Source: Bacteroidales bacterium | GTDB lineage: Bacteria; Bacteroidota; Bacteroidia; Bacteroidales; BM520 | Assembly: GCA_023230285.1 (NCBI GenBank) | Contig: JALNXP010000022.1 | Span: 1-17,104, forward strand | Direction of reading: 5' to 3' | DNA length: 17,104 nt | Shown here: one piece after another, positions 1 to 8,815 of the stretch | Numbering within the stretch: position 1 is the first letter of the stretch | Layout of the letters: each line of letters opens with the position of its first letter | Notes under the pieces: model-generated | The model's input: the letters and a program-made list of their open reading frames with translations, nothing else | Databases searched by the model: none | What the model was told of the DNA's origin: nothing | Program-made: the position numbers and the translations under genes

Positions 1-950
1 ATAATGGTGTTTTCTGTAATATCAAGACTGTCAAGTATTTCTATAATTTTGCCGACAGTGTAGTCGAGTTGTAAAATTACATCTCCGCGTGCTCCCATAA
101 TACTTTTGCCTGCAAAGCGTGGGTGCGGCGGACGCGGTACATGTATGTCGTGAGGACATAAGTACAGGGAAAAAGGATTGTCTTTGTTTTTTAGTATAAA
201 TTGTTGTGACTTAGATATTAAGGTGTCAGCAATATTTTCATCAACCCAAATGGCAGATTTTCCGCCTGTCATGTATCCAATGCGCCCGATGCCGTTGATT
301 ATAGTCTGATTGTGACCATGACTTGACTTTAATTTCAATAGTTCCAGATTATCTTTACCTGTTGGCAAGTCACCGATTTTTTTGTCATAATCAACGTAAA
401 TAGGGTCGTCAGCATCATAATTGTAGACTCTGTCTTGTTCTACAAAAACGCATGGCACCCTGTCGACAGTAGCAGGAATTATAAAATTGTAATCAAATCC
501 TAAATTTTGCGGACCGGAAGAAATTATGTTGTTCCAGTCAGGACCATCTTCGCCGCCCAAACCTAAATGCCATTTACCGACAACAGCCGTTGCATAACCG
601 GCATCTTTAAAAACATCTGCAAGCGTATATTGGTTAGTGTCAATAATCATTCCGGAGTTGCCTCTTGCTATTCCGGTATTATTTCGTCTCCATGGATATT
701 GTCCTGTCAATAAACAATATCTCGAAGGCGTACTTACCGAAGCAGCTGCATAAGCATTGGTGAATCGCAAGCCTTCGCTTGCAAGCCTGTCTATGTTCGG
801 TGTCTGTATAGATGTTGCCCCATAACAACTTAAGTCGCCAATTCCTAAATCATCGGCATAGATGAATATTACATTTGGCGGCTGCTTTTCTTCGGAACAA
901 CCTGCCAATAGTGTAAGCCCAGCCAATCCATATAATAAGTGAGGCTTCAT
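1..950 (-). CDS. S1-family sulfatase, lipoprotein (3' end cut by window edge)
   Basis: Hydrolyses sulfate esters, probably on host or algal sulfated glycans, from the cell envelope. The visible part is the N-terminal 316 residues; the C-terminus lies beyond position 1. The start at 948-950 is followed by a hydrophobic stretch and a lipobox LLAGC, with the lipidated Cys at about residue 18. Family marks are visible: metal-binding ADDLG (D33, D34), the active-site motif S-T-P-S-R at residues 73-77, and GKWHLG at 125-130. A serine at position 73 instead of cysteine makes this a Ser-type sulfatase. In that class the serine is converted to formylglycine by the radical-SAM enzyme anSME, which is not in view. 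The gene starts 10 bp after the rsmG stop, so it is probably read from the same promoter. Its substrate cannot be told from the sequence. Confidence 0.93.
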   Translation of the reverse strand, partial: MKPHLLYGLAGLTLLAGCSEEKQPPNVIFIYADDLGIGDLSCYGATSIQTPNIDRLASEGLRFTNAYAAASVSTPSRYCLLTGQYPWRRNNTGIARGNSGMIIDTNQYTLADVFKDAGYATAVVGKWHLGLGGEDGPDWNNIISSGPQNLGFDYNFIIPATVDRVPCVFVEQDRVYNYDADDPIYVDYDKKIGDLPTGKDNLELLKLKSSHGHNQTIINGIGRIGYMTGGKSAIWVDENIADTLISKSQQFILKNKDNPFSLYLCPHDIHVPRPPHPRFAGKSIMGARGDVILQLDYTVGKIIEILDSLDITENTI

Positions 951-960
951 ACTGTTACTT

Positions 961-1587
961 TTAACGTAAAGGTCTAATCAATATAATATCTTTGGTTTCA
1001 AAATATTCTTCATGATAGAAGTCGCTGATTCTGAATATTCTATATAAGTTAGGTATGGCATCAAGCTCATGTTGATAACTGCCGCCTTTTAGATATAATA
1101 TGCCGTTTGGCAGAGCGTTTTTGCTTTTTTCAAGAATTCTTCCTTCTGTGTATTTCATAAAATCAGGTAGTGCTGTTACAGCTCTCGAAATGATGAAATC
1201 GTATTGTTTCTTGATTTCTTCAGCACGGATTTGCTCGCATTTGACATTTGTGAGTTGCAATTCCTCAGCAATGGCAGAAGCTACTTTTATTTTCTTGCCT
1301 ATAGAATCTACAAGATGAAATTTTACTTCCGGAAATGCAATCGCAAGCGGTAAACCCGGAAGTCCGCCGCCGGTGCCTAAATCCAAAATCTTCGTCCCCG
1401 GAACAAAATTGATGATTTTTGCAATACTTAATGAATGTTGTAAATGCTTTTCACGGAAAAATTCTATGTCCTTTCGCGATATTACATTGATTGAAGCATT
1501 CCATGCTTTGAATAGTTCTTCTAACTTGTTAAACTTCTGTTTCTGCTCTTCAGAAAATTCAGGAAAATATTTTTCTATAAAATCCAT
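961..1587 (-). CDS. rsmG: 16S rRNA (guanine527-N7)-methyltransferase RsmG
   Basis: Methylates N7 of G527 in 16S rRNA using S-adenosylmethionine; formerly called GidB. The 208-residue length is normal for the family. The sequence shows the N-terminal RsmG signature N-V-I-S-R-K-D (residues 34-40) and the HLQHSLS segment near 48-54. The glycine-rich SAM loop LDLGTGGGLPG is at 68-78, the acidic strand end LVDS at 92-95, and the SRAVT segment at 134-138 is typical of RsmG. The sulfatase follows 10 bp downstream, an unusual partner for a housekeeping methyltransferase, so any co-transcription is probably incidental. The start is supported by a promoter box 13 bp upstream on the same strand. Confidence 0.96.
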   Translation of the reverse strand: MDFIEKYFPEFSEEQKQKFNKLEELFKAWNASINVISRKDIEFFREKHLQHSLSIAKIINFVPGTKILDLGTGGGLPGLPLAIAFPEVKFHLVDSIGKKIKVASAIAEELQLTNVKCEQIRAEEIKKQYDFIISRAVTALPDFMKYTEGRILEKSKNALPNGILYLKGGSYQHELDAIPNLYRIFRISDFYHEEYFETKDIILIRPLR

Positions 1588-1615
1588 TGTTTTTTTTTAC
1601 AAAAGTATAACTTTG
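1586..1615 (+). promoter_or_regulatory. Promoter of the glucosaminidase gene, abutting a reverse promoter box for rsmG
   Basis: TAACTTTG at 1608-1615 matches the Bacteroidota -7 consensus TAnnTTTG. ATTG at 1586-1589 lies 18 bp upstream and fits a weak -33 element. The expected start of transcription is only a few bases before the ATG at 1624, so the mRNA would be nearly leaderless. On the opposite strand TACTTTTG (1607 down to 1600) is also a full -7 match and would serve rsmG. The two boxes touch without overlap. No clear -33 TTTG is seen for the reverse promoter, only a T-rich stretch. Confidence 0.7.
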
Positions 1616-1623
1616 CAGCAATT

Positions 1624-2700
1624 ATGAAAAGATTTTTGAACTTTTTTTTATTAGTTGTCGCTTTTTCTTTAACTCCTTTGTTTTTACAAAGTCAAGCTAC
1701 AGAAGAAAAACTTAATTATGCGCAAAAATATAGTGATGTCGCCATCAAGAAAATGAAAGAGTACGGCATCCCGGCAAGTATAACGTTAGCACAAGGTATC
1801 TTAGAATCAAGTTGTGGAACGAGTGAACTTGCAGTAAATTCTAATAATCATTTTGGCATTAAATGCCATAAAGAATGGACAGGTGCAAAGTATTATTATG
1901 ATGATGATGAGGCAGATGAGTGTTTTAGAAAGTATAAGACGGTAGAAGAATCTTATAACGACCATTCTTTGTTTTTGACTACAAGAGAGCGCTATAATAA
2001 TCTGTTTGAACTTGATATAACTGATTATCAGGCATGGGCTTATGGCTTAAAAGCTGCCGGTTATGCAACAAACCCGCAGTATCCTAAACTCCTTATTAAA
2101 ATTATTGAGGATAATGAACTGTATAAATATGATTTAATGGCTCTTGGCTTACTCAAAGAAGAAAATGTGAAAGTCAAAGCTGATACTGTTGATATACAGG
2201 ATAATGCTATAGATGATAAAAATAATCTTGATACCGCTGTAAATCCGGTAAATGATGATGTTTCTTTAAATAATCAGCAGAATAGGTTTAACAGCAATAA
2301 AAATTCTCATGCAATAGCCCCTTGTGATTGCATGAACAAAGCTAATTTTTCTGAAAAATATAAAGGTAGAGACATCTATATCTATAATAATATATATGTA
2401 ACATTTGCTCTGAATGACGATTCTATAGAGAAAATAGCTAAAGATTTGAATGTATCTAAAAGATTGTTGCGTAAGTATAACGATTTATCAAAAGGGGACA
2501 AAATTTTTAAAGATGATATAATTTATTTAGAGATAAAGAACAATAGGAGCAAAGTAAAAACCCACGTAGCTGAATATAATGAAACCTTATGGTTTATATC
2601 TCAGTGTTATTCTGTTAAATTAAAAAAATTAGAGCATCTGAATCAAAATACAGATCCTTACAGATTGATAAAGTTAGGAACTAAAATTAAATTGAGATAA
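1624..2700 (+). CDS. Secreted glucosaminidase-domain peptidoglycan hydrolase with LysM-type domains
   Basis: Probably cleaves N-acetylglucosaminyl bonds in peptidoglycan (GH73-like) in the periplasm or at the cell surface. Residues 1-25 form a signal peptide. The catalytic domain spans about 30-172, with the family's core motif T-L-A-Q-G-I-L-E-S followed by G-T-S-E-L-A; E61 is the likely general acid. The segments N-H-F-G-I-K-C and Y-A-T-N-P-Q-Y are also typical of bacterial glucosaminidases. A low-complexity Asn/Asp-rich linker (about 180-230) leads to two LysM-like modules at roughly 257-303 and 313-358, which would bind peptidoglycan. The modules are divergent, so the count of two is an inference from pattern. 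The gene is alone on its strand and convergent with the MFS gene 31 bp away. Confidence 0.9.
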   Translation: MKRFLNFFLLVVAFSLTPLFLQSQATEEKLNYAQKYSDVAIKKMKEYGIPASITLAQGILESSCGTSELAVNSNNHFGIKCHKEWTGAKYYYDDDEADECFRKYKTVEESYNDHSLFLTTRERYNNLFELDITDYQAWAYGLKAAGYATNPQYPKLLIKIIEDNELYKYDLMALGLLKEENVKVKADTVDIQDNAIDDKNNLDTAVNPVNDDVSLNNQQNRFNSNKNSHAIAPCDCMNKANFSEKYKGRDIYIYNNIYVTFALNDDSIEKIAKDLNVSKRLLRKYNDLSKGDKIFKDDIIYLEIKNNRSKVKTHVAEYNETLWFISQCYSVKLKKLEHLNQNTDPYRLIKLGTKIKLR

Positions 2701-2731
2701 TTTTAGACTTTGTAAATGTAATTTTTGCCTT

Positions 2732-4270
2732 TTAATTTTTGGTTTTGCTTTTTAGTGCGTATACATCATCTTTATCTTTAACAATCAGGTTTAAAAGTCC
2801 GGCGATTATCATACATACGCCACCTAATACTAAGGTATAAATAGGTTTTTCGTGGAACCAGAATTTTGTGATTGCTCCGAGTATTGTTGCGGCTATAATT
2901 TGTGGCAGCACAATAAAAAAGTTGAAAATACCCATATATACGCCCATTTTATGGTGTGGTAAAGAACCGGTAAGTATGGCGTATGGCATCGACAAGATAC
3001 TTGCCCAAGCTATACCTATACCAAACATGCTTATTAACAGCATGTTCGGGTCTTTAAACCAATACATTGAAATTAAGCCGATACCACCAATTACCAGTGA
3101 TACCAAGTGTGTCATTCTTCGTGAGATTTGTTTTGCTATTACCGGCAATAAAAATGCGACTAAGGCGGCAAATAAATTGTATGCGGCGAATAATATTCCA
3201 ACCCAATTGGCTCCTTCGTTGTATTGTAATGATGCGGTGTCCGTTGCGCCATAATGGTAACTTGTTACAGCTGGTGTGGCGTAAATCCATAGAGCAAATA
3301 AAGATAACCATGTAAAGAATTGAACAATAGCAAGTTGTCCCATCGTCTTTGGCATGTTCAGTAAGTCTGTCATAATTTCCACTGCTCCGTTTTTCTTGTT
3401 TGCTTTTCGCATTAGGGCGACAACGAAGAAGAAAACACCTATCAACAGAAAAATTCCTCCTAAGATATAAATTTGCGGGTCAAATTCAAAATAGAATACA
3501 AGAACAGATATTAAAATTCCTGCTAATGCAAATATTAATGAGCTGATAAAAAATTTCTTTGGCGGGATAACTCTGTCTTCATGAGCATCTTTTGTGACGT
3601 CTAATTGTTGTTTGTCACTTTTATCAAATTCTTCAAGTTGCTCCGGGCTGTATTCTTTGGTTGTAAAAATAGTAACTAAGACGGCGGAGATAAATGCTAT
3701 TCCTCCGCAATAGAACGCCCATTTTACTGTCGGCGGAATTGGAGATGTCGCCGTAGGCTCATTCGATAATCCAATCCAGTTGGCTAAAATGTAAGGTAGA
3801 GCCGAGCCTATGACGGCACCAAGCCCGATGAAGAAACTTTGCATGGCAAATCCCTTAGTGCGTTGCTCCGATGGCAACATGTCACCAACAAAAGCCCGAA
3901 ACGGCTCCATTGATACGTTGATGGACGCATCCATAATCCATAACATGCCGGCAGCAACCCATAAAGATGGCGAGTTCGGCATGATGAATAAAGCAAGAGA
4001 AGCAAGTATCGCCCCTATGAGAAAAAATGGTTTTCTCCTTCCAAGACGTGTCCATGTTTTGTCACTTAAATGACCAATGATGGGTTGAATAATTAATCCG
4101 GTGACAGGTGCAGCTATCCATAAAATGGGTAAGGTGTTCATGTCTGCACCAAGACATTCGAAAATTCTGCTGGTGTTGGCATTTTGCAAAGCATATCCGA
4201 ATTGAATTCCTAAAAATCCAAAACTCATATTCCAAATTTGCCAAAAAGAAAGATGTGGTCGTTTAGCCAT
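2732..4270 (-). CDS. MFS sugar transporter, SLC45/GPH-like, probable maltose or alpha-glucoside importer
   Basis: A 512-residue inner-membrane carrier with about 12 hydrophobic segments and a charged central loop at about 205-239, the usual MFS 6+6 layout. The loop-2 motif G-H-L-S-D-K followed by R-L-G-R-R-K-P-F (residues 66-82) is characteristic of sucrose/maltose transporters of the SLC45 and GPH type. Such proteins in Bacteroidota often import maltose or other disaccharides by proton symport; substrate is inferred here. The gene starts 7 bp after the superoxide dismutase stop codon and is probably co-transcribed with it. The GH13 enzyme gene lies just beyond, which supports an alpha-glucoside role. 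No terminator is evident in the 31 bp before the convergent neighbour. Confidence 0.88.
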   Translation of the reverse strand: MAKRPHLSFWQIWNMSFGFLGIQFGYALQNANTSRIFECLGADMNTLPILWIAAPVTGLIIQPIIGHLSDKTWTRLGRRKPFFLIGAILASLALFIMPNSPSLWVAAGMLWIMDASINVSMEPFRAFVGDMLPSEQRTKGFAMQSFFIGLGAVIGSALPYILANWIGLSNEPTATSPIPPTVKWAFYCGGIAFISAVLVTIFTTKEYSPEQLEEFDKSDKQQLDVTKDAHEDRVIPPKKFFISSLIFALAGILISVLVFYFEFDPQIYILGGIFLLIGVFFFVVALMRKANKKNGAVEIMTDLLNMPKTMGQLAIVQFFTWLSLFALWIYATPAVTSYHYGATDTASLQYNEGANWVGILFAAYNLFAALVAFLLPVIAKQISRRMTHLVSLVIGGIGLISMYWFKDPNMLLISMFGIGIAWASILSMPYAILTGSLPHHKMGVYMGIFNFFIVLPQIIAATILGAITKFWFHEKPIYTLVLGGVCMIIAGLLNLIVKDKDDVYALKSKTKN

Positions 4271-4277
4271 AATTCGT

Positions 4278-4844
4278 TTATTTATTATTCCAATTTATTA
4301 ATTTCCAAAAAGCATTAATGTAATCAGGACGTTTGTTTTGATAATCAAGATAATACGCATGCTCCCATACATCACAGGTAATAATTGGCGTTTTTCCTGC
4401 TGTCATTGGATTGTCGGCATTAGACGTCTGCACGATTTCAAGTTTTCCTTCCTGATTTCGGACTAACCAAGCCCATCCGGAACCAAATAATGATACAGCT
4501 GCTTTCGTAAATAACTCTTTAAAGTTATCATAAGAACCGAAAGTGTTTCTTATGTCTTCTGCTAAAGCTCCCTGCGGCTCACGCAGTCCGGTCGGAGATA
4601 AACATTCTACAAAGTAAAAACTATGATTCCATATTTGTGCCGCATTGTTGAAGATGCCTCCGGTGGCTCCCTTGATTATGGTTTCCAAAGATGATTCTTC
4701 AAACGGCGTCCCCACAATTAAGTTGTTGAGATTGTTTACATAAGCCTGATGATGCTTGCCATAGTGATATTCCAATGTGGTCTTCGAAATGTACGGCTCT
4801 AATGAATTGAGTTCGTAAGGTAGGGTCGGTAATAAGTGTTTCAT
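4278..4844 (-). CDS. sodB: Superoxide dismutase, Fe/Mn family (Fe-type signature)
   Basis: Converts superoxide to oxygen and hydrogen peroxide in the cytoplasm. All four metal ligands are visible: H27 (EYHYGKHH), H74 (IWNHSFY), D158 and H162 (DVWEHAYY). Gln70 in N-N-A-A-Q-I-W-N-H sits where Fe-type enzymes carry their active-site glutamine, while Mn-type enzymes use a later position, so iron is the likely metal. Related enzymes of Bacteroides and Porphyromonas can use either metal, so this is not certain. The 188-residue length is normal and there is no signal peptide. A well-spaced promoter lies upstream and the MFS gene follows 7 bp downstream. Confidence 0.96.
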   Translation of the reverse strand: MKHLLPTLPYELNSLEPYISKTTLEYHYGKHHQAYVNNLNNLIVGTPFEESSLETIIKGATGGIFNNAAQIWNHSFYFVECLSPTGLREPQGALAEDIRNTFGSYDNFKELFTKAAVSLFGSGWAWLVRNQEGKLEIVQTSNADNPMTAGKTPIITCDVWEHAYYLDYQNKRPDYINAFWKLINWNNK

Positions 4845-4889
4845 GATGTAATAATTTTAATGATTTGTAACTAATTGAAAAATATCATG

Positions 4890-4920
4890 CAAATTTATAT
4901 GAAATTTTTTTAATTACAAA
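4890..4920 (-). promoter_or_regulatory. Promoter of sodB
   Basis: On the minus strand TTTG (4920 down to 4917) is followed after exactly 19 bp by TAAATTTG (4897 down to 4890). This is a textbook Bacteroidota -33/-7 pair. Transcription would begin near 4885, leaving a leader of about 40 nt before the sodB start. It separates sodB and the MFS gene from the upstream GH13 unit. Confidence 0.8.
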
Positions 4921-4975
4921 TATGTCATCAAAAAATATCTGACAAGGTTGTAGAAATATTGTTAGAATTACATGT

Positions 4976-6637
4976 TTATATGTTTTTATGTTGATACCCA
5001 TATCCATCAACATCTATCGTTATGAAAAAATCGTCATCAAAATTCATGTTGAAAAATTCAATAACATGTTTGCTTATATTAATGTGCGTTTTTACATGTT
5101 TTTGCGTAAAATTGACAACGAAAACCATAGTCTTATTTTTACCGCCTTTAATCTTGTTGCCCTTAGCAAATGCGTAACAGCCTAAACCTGCAAGCTCCTG
5201 ATTAATCCACATTAAATCATAGAAAAAACCTTTACTTATAAGCTCTTCAGATATTGCAAAGTTTAATATCTCCTTATAGCACTTCCGCAACGCAAGTTCC
5301 TCATTATTAAGATTTTCGTCATTAAATTTATGTGAATTATTCCAACGAATTTGTTTGTCGAAAGACCAATAATCATAGATTGTGCTTCTGCCGTCACTGC
5401 CACTGGAACCGCTTGCTTCATCAGATTGCTCACCTAATTCTTGCCCGTTGTACAGCATGATTGGTCCGGAGTGCATAAAAGCTTCAACAGCAAAAGCCGG
5501 AATTGCTTTGAAAGGGTCGCCGGCAAAAAATTTAGAAGCTATGCGTTGCTCATCATGATTTTCTAAGAATCTTAGCATATAGCTGTTGTAGGCATTAGTC
5601 TGCTGCCAACTTTGAGTTATATTGTTTACGCTTGCTCCATTTTGTATGATTGATTTCATGCAGTCGTACATGTTCACTTTGTCGTATAAATAATCAAAGC
5701 CGGCTTCGATAAATCCTTGATATAGTTGCGGTTGATAAATTTCCGCAATGAAAATGATGTTCGTAAATTCGTGTTTTATCTTTGATATCGCCCACTGCCA
5801 AAATTCTACAGGAACCATCTCTGCCATGTCACACCTGAAGCCATCAACATTTTTGGAGCACCAGAATTTTAAAATGTCGTACATACACAACCAAGAGTGA
5901 GGAATGGGATAAAAATGTTTTTCACCTGTTTGATAATCAGTTCCATAGTTAATTTTGACTGTTTCATACCAATCGTTTACTGAAGGTGAAGCCGAGAAGC
6001 AGTCGTTACCGGTGACTTTTGCCGGAAATTCTTCGTAATCGCTATTGTTATCCGGAAATATTTTTTGTGTTATTTGTCTAACTTCGTCAGGAACTTTAAA
6101 ACTTTCGTTGAGAATATAGTAAAAGTCGTTGTTTCTGTCGAACTTTACGGCGTTGTTGTCGTTTTGTCCTAAATGATTACATGTTTGCAACTGAGCTTTT
6201 TTGTTTGCCGCTATGCTGTTATAGCAGCGTGCAACATGATTTGGAATGAAGTCTATGATTGCCTTAACGTTGTGATTATGAGTTCGTTTAATTAAATTGT
6301 CGAACTCTGTCATTCTGTTAGCTGTGTTGATGGCGAGGTCAGGATCTACATCAAAGTAATTTTTTATGGCATAGGGTGAGCCGGCGCGTCCTTTGACAAT
6401 TAGCGGATTGTCGCTATTTATGTGATAACGTGTATAATCAGTGGTTGTTGCGTGTTGCAGAATGCCGGTATACCAAATATGTGTGATGCCTAAATCTTTG
6501 ATGGCGGCTATGGCATTGTCGTTGATGTCTTCAAATTTTCCGCAACCATTATCTTCTATACTTCCCCAAGGTTTTCGGACAGCATCAGTGTTGCCGAAAA
6601 ACCTTGGAAGAAGTTGATATATAGATATTTTCGTCAT
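4976..6637 (-). CDS. GH13-family alpha-amylase-type glycoside hydrolase, cytoplasmic
   Basis: Expected to hydrolyse or transfer alpha-1,4-linked glucose units. The 553-residue protein has no signal peptide, so it probably acts on imported maltodextrins or internal glycogen. The GH13 (beta/alpha)8 barrel starts at the N-terminus (YQLLPRFFG). Conserved regions are visible: region I DFIPNH at 129-134, region II GFRCDMAE with nucleophile D270, region III FIAEIY with acid/base E299, and region IV ENHDEQR with D362. A C-terminal beta domain with V-V-N-F-T occupies roughly 450-553. Subfamily and exact specificity cannot be fixed by eye. It starts 3 bp after the M3 peptidase stop, so the two are almost certainly co-transcribed. 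Confidence 0.92.
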   Translation of the reverse strand: MTKISIYQLLPRFFGNTDAVRKPWGSIEDNGCGKFEDINDNAIAAIKDLGITHIWYTGILQHATTTDYTRYHINSDNPLIVKGRAGSPYAIKNYFDVDPDLAINTANRMTEFDNLIKRTHNHNVKAIIDFIPNHVARCYNSIAANKKAQLQTCNHLGQNDNNAVKFDRNNDFYYILNESFKVPDEVRQITQKIFPDNNSDYEEFPAKVTGNDCFSASPSVNDWYETVKINYGTDYQTGEKHFYPIPHSWLCMYDILKFWCSKNVDGFRCDMAEMVPVEFWQWAISKIKHEFTNIIFIAEIYQPQLYQGFIEAGFDYLYDKVNMYDCMKSIIQNGASVNNITQSWQQTNAYNSYMLRFLENHDEQRIASKFFAGDPFKAIPAFAVEAFMHSGPIMLYNGQELGEQSDEASGSSGSDGRSTIYDYWSFDKQIRWNNSHKFNDENLNNEELALRKCYKEILNFAISEELISKGFFYDLMWINQELAGLGCYAFAKGNKIKGGKNKTMVFVVNFTQKHVKTHINISKHVIEFFNMNFDDDFFITIDVDGYGYQHKNI

Positions 6638-6640
6638 ATA

Positions 6641-8764
6641 TTACATAAGTCCGCGAGCTTTCATATAAGGCTCATTTGAAGGGTCTTGTCCACGGAAATT
6701 GCGATATTGAACCATTGGGTCGTCTTCGCCACATTCAGTAAGGATATATTTGCGGAATTTTGCGGCTAAATCTTGGTTGAAGAGGTCGCCGGATTCTTTA
6801 AAAGCATTGAACGCATCTTTATCTAATACTTCTGCCCATGTGTATACATAATATCCGGCAGCATATCCGTCACCGGTGAAGATGTGACCAAAATAAGTAG
6901 AGCGATAGCGTGGTAAAATTTCTTTTATCAGTCCTATGTTTTTGAGATAATTTTTCTCGAAAGAATTTACATTGATTTTATCTGTTCTTAAACGATTATG
7001 CCAATTCATGTCCAAAAGTGAGGCGGCAATCAGTTCGGTAGTATTAAAGCCGGTGTTAAAAGTTGATGTTTTTACTATCTTGTTGATGAGTGCATCAGGA
7101 ATAGCTTCGCCGGTTTTATAATGTTTTGCGTAAACTTTAAGCATTTCGGGTTCGCTACACCAATTTTCGAGTATTTGAGAAGGAAGTTCAACCATATCTC
7201 TCGGCATATCACCACAGATTCTGTCGTAAGGGCTATAAGAGAAAAGTCCTTGCAACGCATGTCCAAATTCGTGGAACAGAGTTTCTGTTTCATCAAAAGT
7301 GAGGAGGGCAGGAGTGTCTCCGTCCGGCTCTGTGAAATTGCAAGTGATTGTGATAATCGGATAAATACGCTTGCCGTCTATGTCTGCACCACCTTCTCTT
7401 AAACCTGAACACCATGCACCCTGACCTTTGCCGGCACGCGGAAAATAATCTAAATAGAGTAATCCTATGTGGTCGCCATTTGCTTCTTTGACTTCAAAGA
7501 CTTCAACTTCAGGAAGATATGTCGGTATGCCTTCGAGTTTGGTGAAGTTGATGCCATAAAGTTTGTTACTTAAATAGAACATTCCATCACGAACATTGTC
7601 AAGACTGAAATATGGTTTCAGCTCGTTTTCATCTAAATCGTATTTTGCTTTACGAACTTTTTCTGCATAATACCACCAATCCCAAGATTCTATTTTGAAA
7701 TTGCCACCTTCTTTGTCAACAATTTTCTGCATTTCAACAAGTTCTTCTTTGGCTACATCAAGAGCCGGATACCAAATGTCGAGCAAAAAGTTAAATACTG
7801 TTTTGGGGTCTTTTGCCATGTTTTTAGCTATGGTATATTGTGCAAATGTTTCATAACCAAGTAGTTGGGCTTTTTCGACTCTCAAATTTGTGATGTCGGT
7901 GATTATATTCTTATTATCAAATTCATCGTCATTGTCGCCACGCATGAAATAGCCGCGATATAGCTGCTCTCTCAAATTGCGTTTTTCTGAAAATTGTAAA
8001 AATGGAAGCATGGAAGGTTTTTTAGTGGTGAACAGCCATTTGCCTTCGTTGCCGTCATTTTTTGCAGACGTAGCAGCAGCGGCAATTACGCCTTCCGGTA
8101 AGCCCGCCAAATCTTCTTTGTCGGAAATATATAATTTGAAATTGTTAGTTTCTGCAAGTACGTTGTCATTAAATTGCAAGAAAAGTGTAGATAAACGACT
8201 GTTGATTTGTTTTAGCTTTTCTTTGTCTTCCGGTGATAAATTAGCACCGTTTCTTTCAAAGTCGTTATAATATTTTTCGATAACTCTAATCTGACTTTTG
8301 TTCAGATTTCTGTCGTTACGTGTTTCATAAACTTGTTTTATCTTCTGAAAAAGAGCATCATTGAGCATGATTTCATCACTGTGTAAAGAGAGCATTGGCG
8401 AAATTTGCTGTGCAAGTGCTTGGATTTCATTATTAGTGTTGTTTTCTAATATGCAAAAGAAGACGGTAGCAGCTCTGTTTAGATCTTCGCCGGATTTATC
8501 GTAAGCTAAAATAGTGTTATCGAAGTCCGGAACAGCTCTGTTGTTGACGATAGCATTAATTTCCTGATTGTGTTTTTCAATGCCTGCTTCAATTGCAGGT
8601 AGATAATGCTCTGTTTTTATTTGGTCAAAAGGAGGAACGCCAAAAGGTGTCTCAAAAGCTTTTAATAAAAGGTTATCATTCATCGTAGTTTGATTTGGGT
8701 TTTGATTTTTGCAAGCGGTTACAAATATGCAAATAGTAGCCACTAAAATGAAAAATTTTTTCAT
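6641..8764 (-). CDS. M3-family zinc metallopeptidase (Dcp-like oligopeptidase), lipoprotein
   Basis: Probably degrades short peptides in the periplasm, as Dcp peptidyl-dipeptidases and oligopeptidase A do. The N-terminus carries a signal peptide with lipobox V-T-A-C, lipidated at C18. The 707-residue length is normal for Dcp. The zinc motif H-E-F-G-H is at 498-502, with third ligand E526 in D-M-V-E-L-P-S-Q, and the C-terminal Y-Y-V-Y-T-W-A-E-V-L-D segment is typical of the family. The N-terminal helix K-T-E-H-Y-L-P-A-I also matches Dcp. Dipeptidyl carboxypeptidase versus endopeptidase action cannot be told apart here. It lies 51 bp downstream of ugd and 3 bp upstream of the GH13 gene. No promoter matching the -7 consensus is visible in the 51-bp gap, so read-through from ugd is plausible. 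Confidence 0.93.
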   Translation of the reverse strand: MKKFFILVATICIFVTACKNQNPNQTTMNDNLLLKAFETPFGVPPFDQIKTEHYLPAIEAGIEKHNQEINAIVNNRAVPDFDNTILAYDKSGEDLNRAATVFFCILENNTNNEIQALAQQISPMLSLHSDEIMLNDALFQKIKQVYETRNDRNLNKSQIRVIEKYYNDFERNGANLSPEDKEKLKQINSRLSTLFLQFNDNVLAETNNFKLYISDKEDLAGLPEGVIAAAATSAKNDGNEGKWLFTTKKPSMLPFLQFSEKRNLREQLYRGYFMRGDNDDEFDNKNIITDITNLRVEKAQLLGYETFAQYTIAKNMAKDPKTVFNFLLDIWYPALDVAKEELVEMQKIVDKEGGNFKIESWDWWYYAEKVRKAKYDLDENELKPYFSLDNVRDGMFYLSNKLYGINFTKLEGIPTYLPEVEVFEVKEANGDHIGLLYLDYFPRAGKGQGAWCSGLREGGADIDGKRIYPIITITCNFTEPDGDTPALLTFDETETLFHEFGHALQGLFSYSPYDRICGDMPRDMVELPSQILENWCSEPEMLKVYAKHYKTGEAIPDALINKIVKTSTFNTGFNTTELIAASLLDMNWHNRLRTDKINVNSFEKNYLKNIGLIKEILPRYRSTYFGHIFTGDGYAAGYYVYTWAEVLDKDAFNAFKESGDLFNQDLAAKFRKYILTECGEDDPMVQYRNFRGQDPSNEPYMKARGLM

Positions 8765-8815
8765 AAGTAATATGTTTGATTATGTTATTGATATTTAATT
8801 AGTTACAAGTAGGTG

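Noticed and set aside
4845..4975. Terminator after the GH13 gene
   Set aside because: Only a 5-bp TGTCA/TGACA stem with a 12-nt loop is visible, too weak to call.
7075..7402. Open frames in both directions inside the M3 peptidase gene
   Set aside because: They are overlaps with a clearly conserved gene and show no protein family features of their own.
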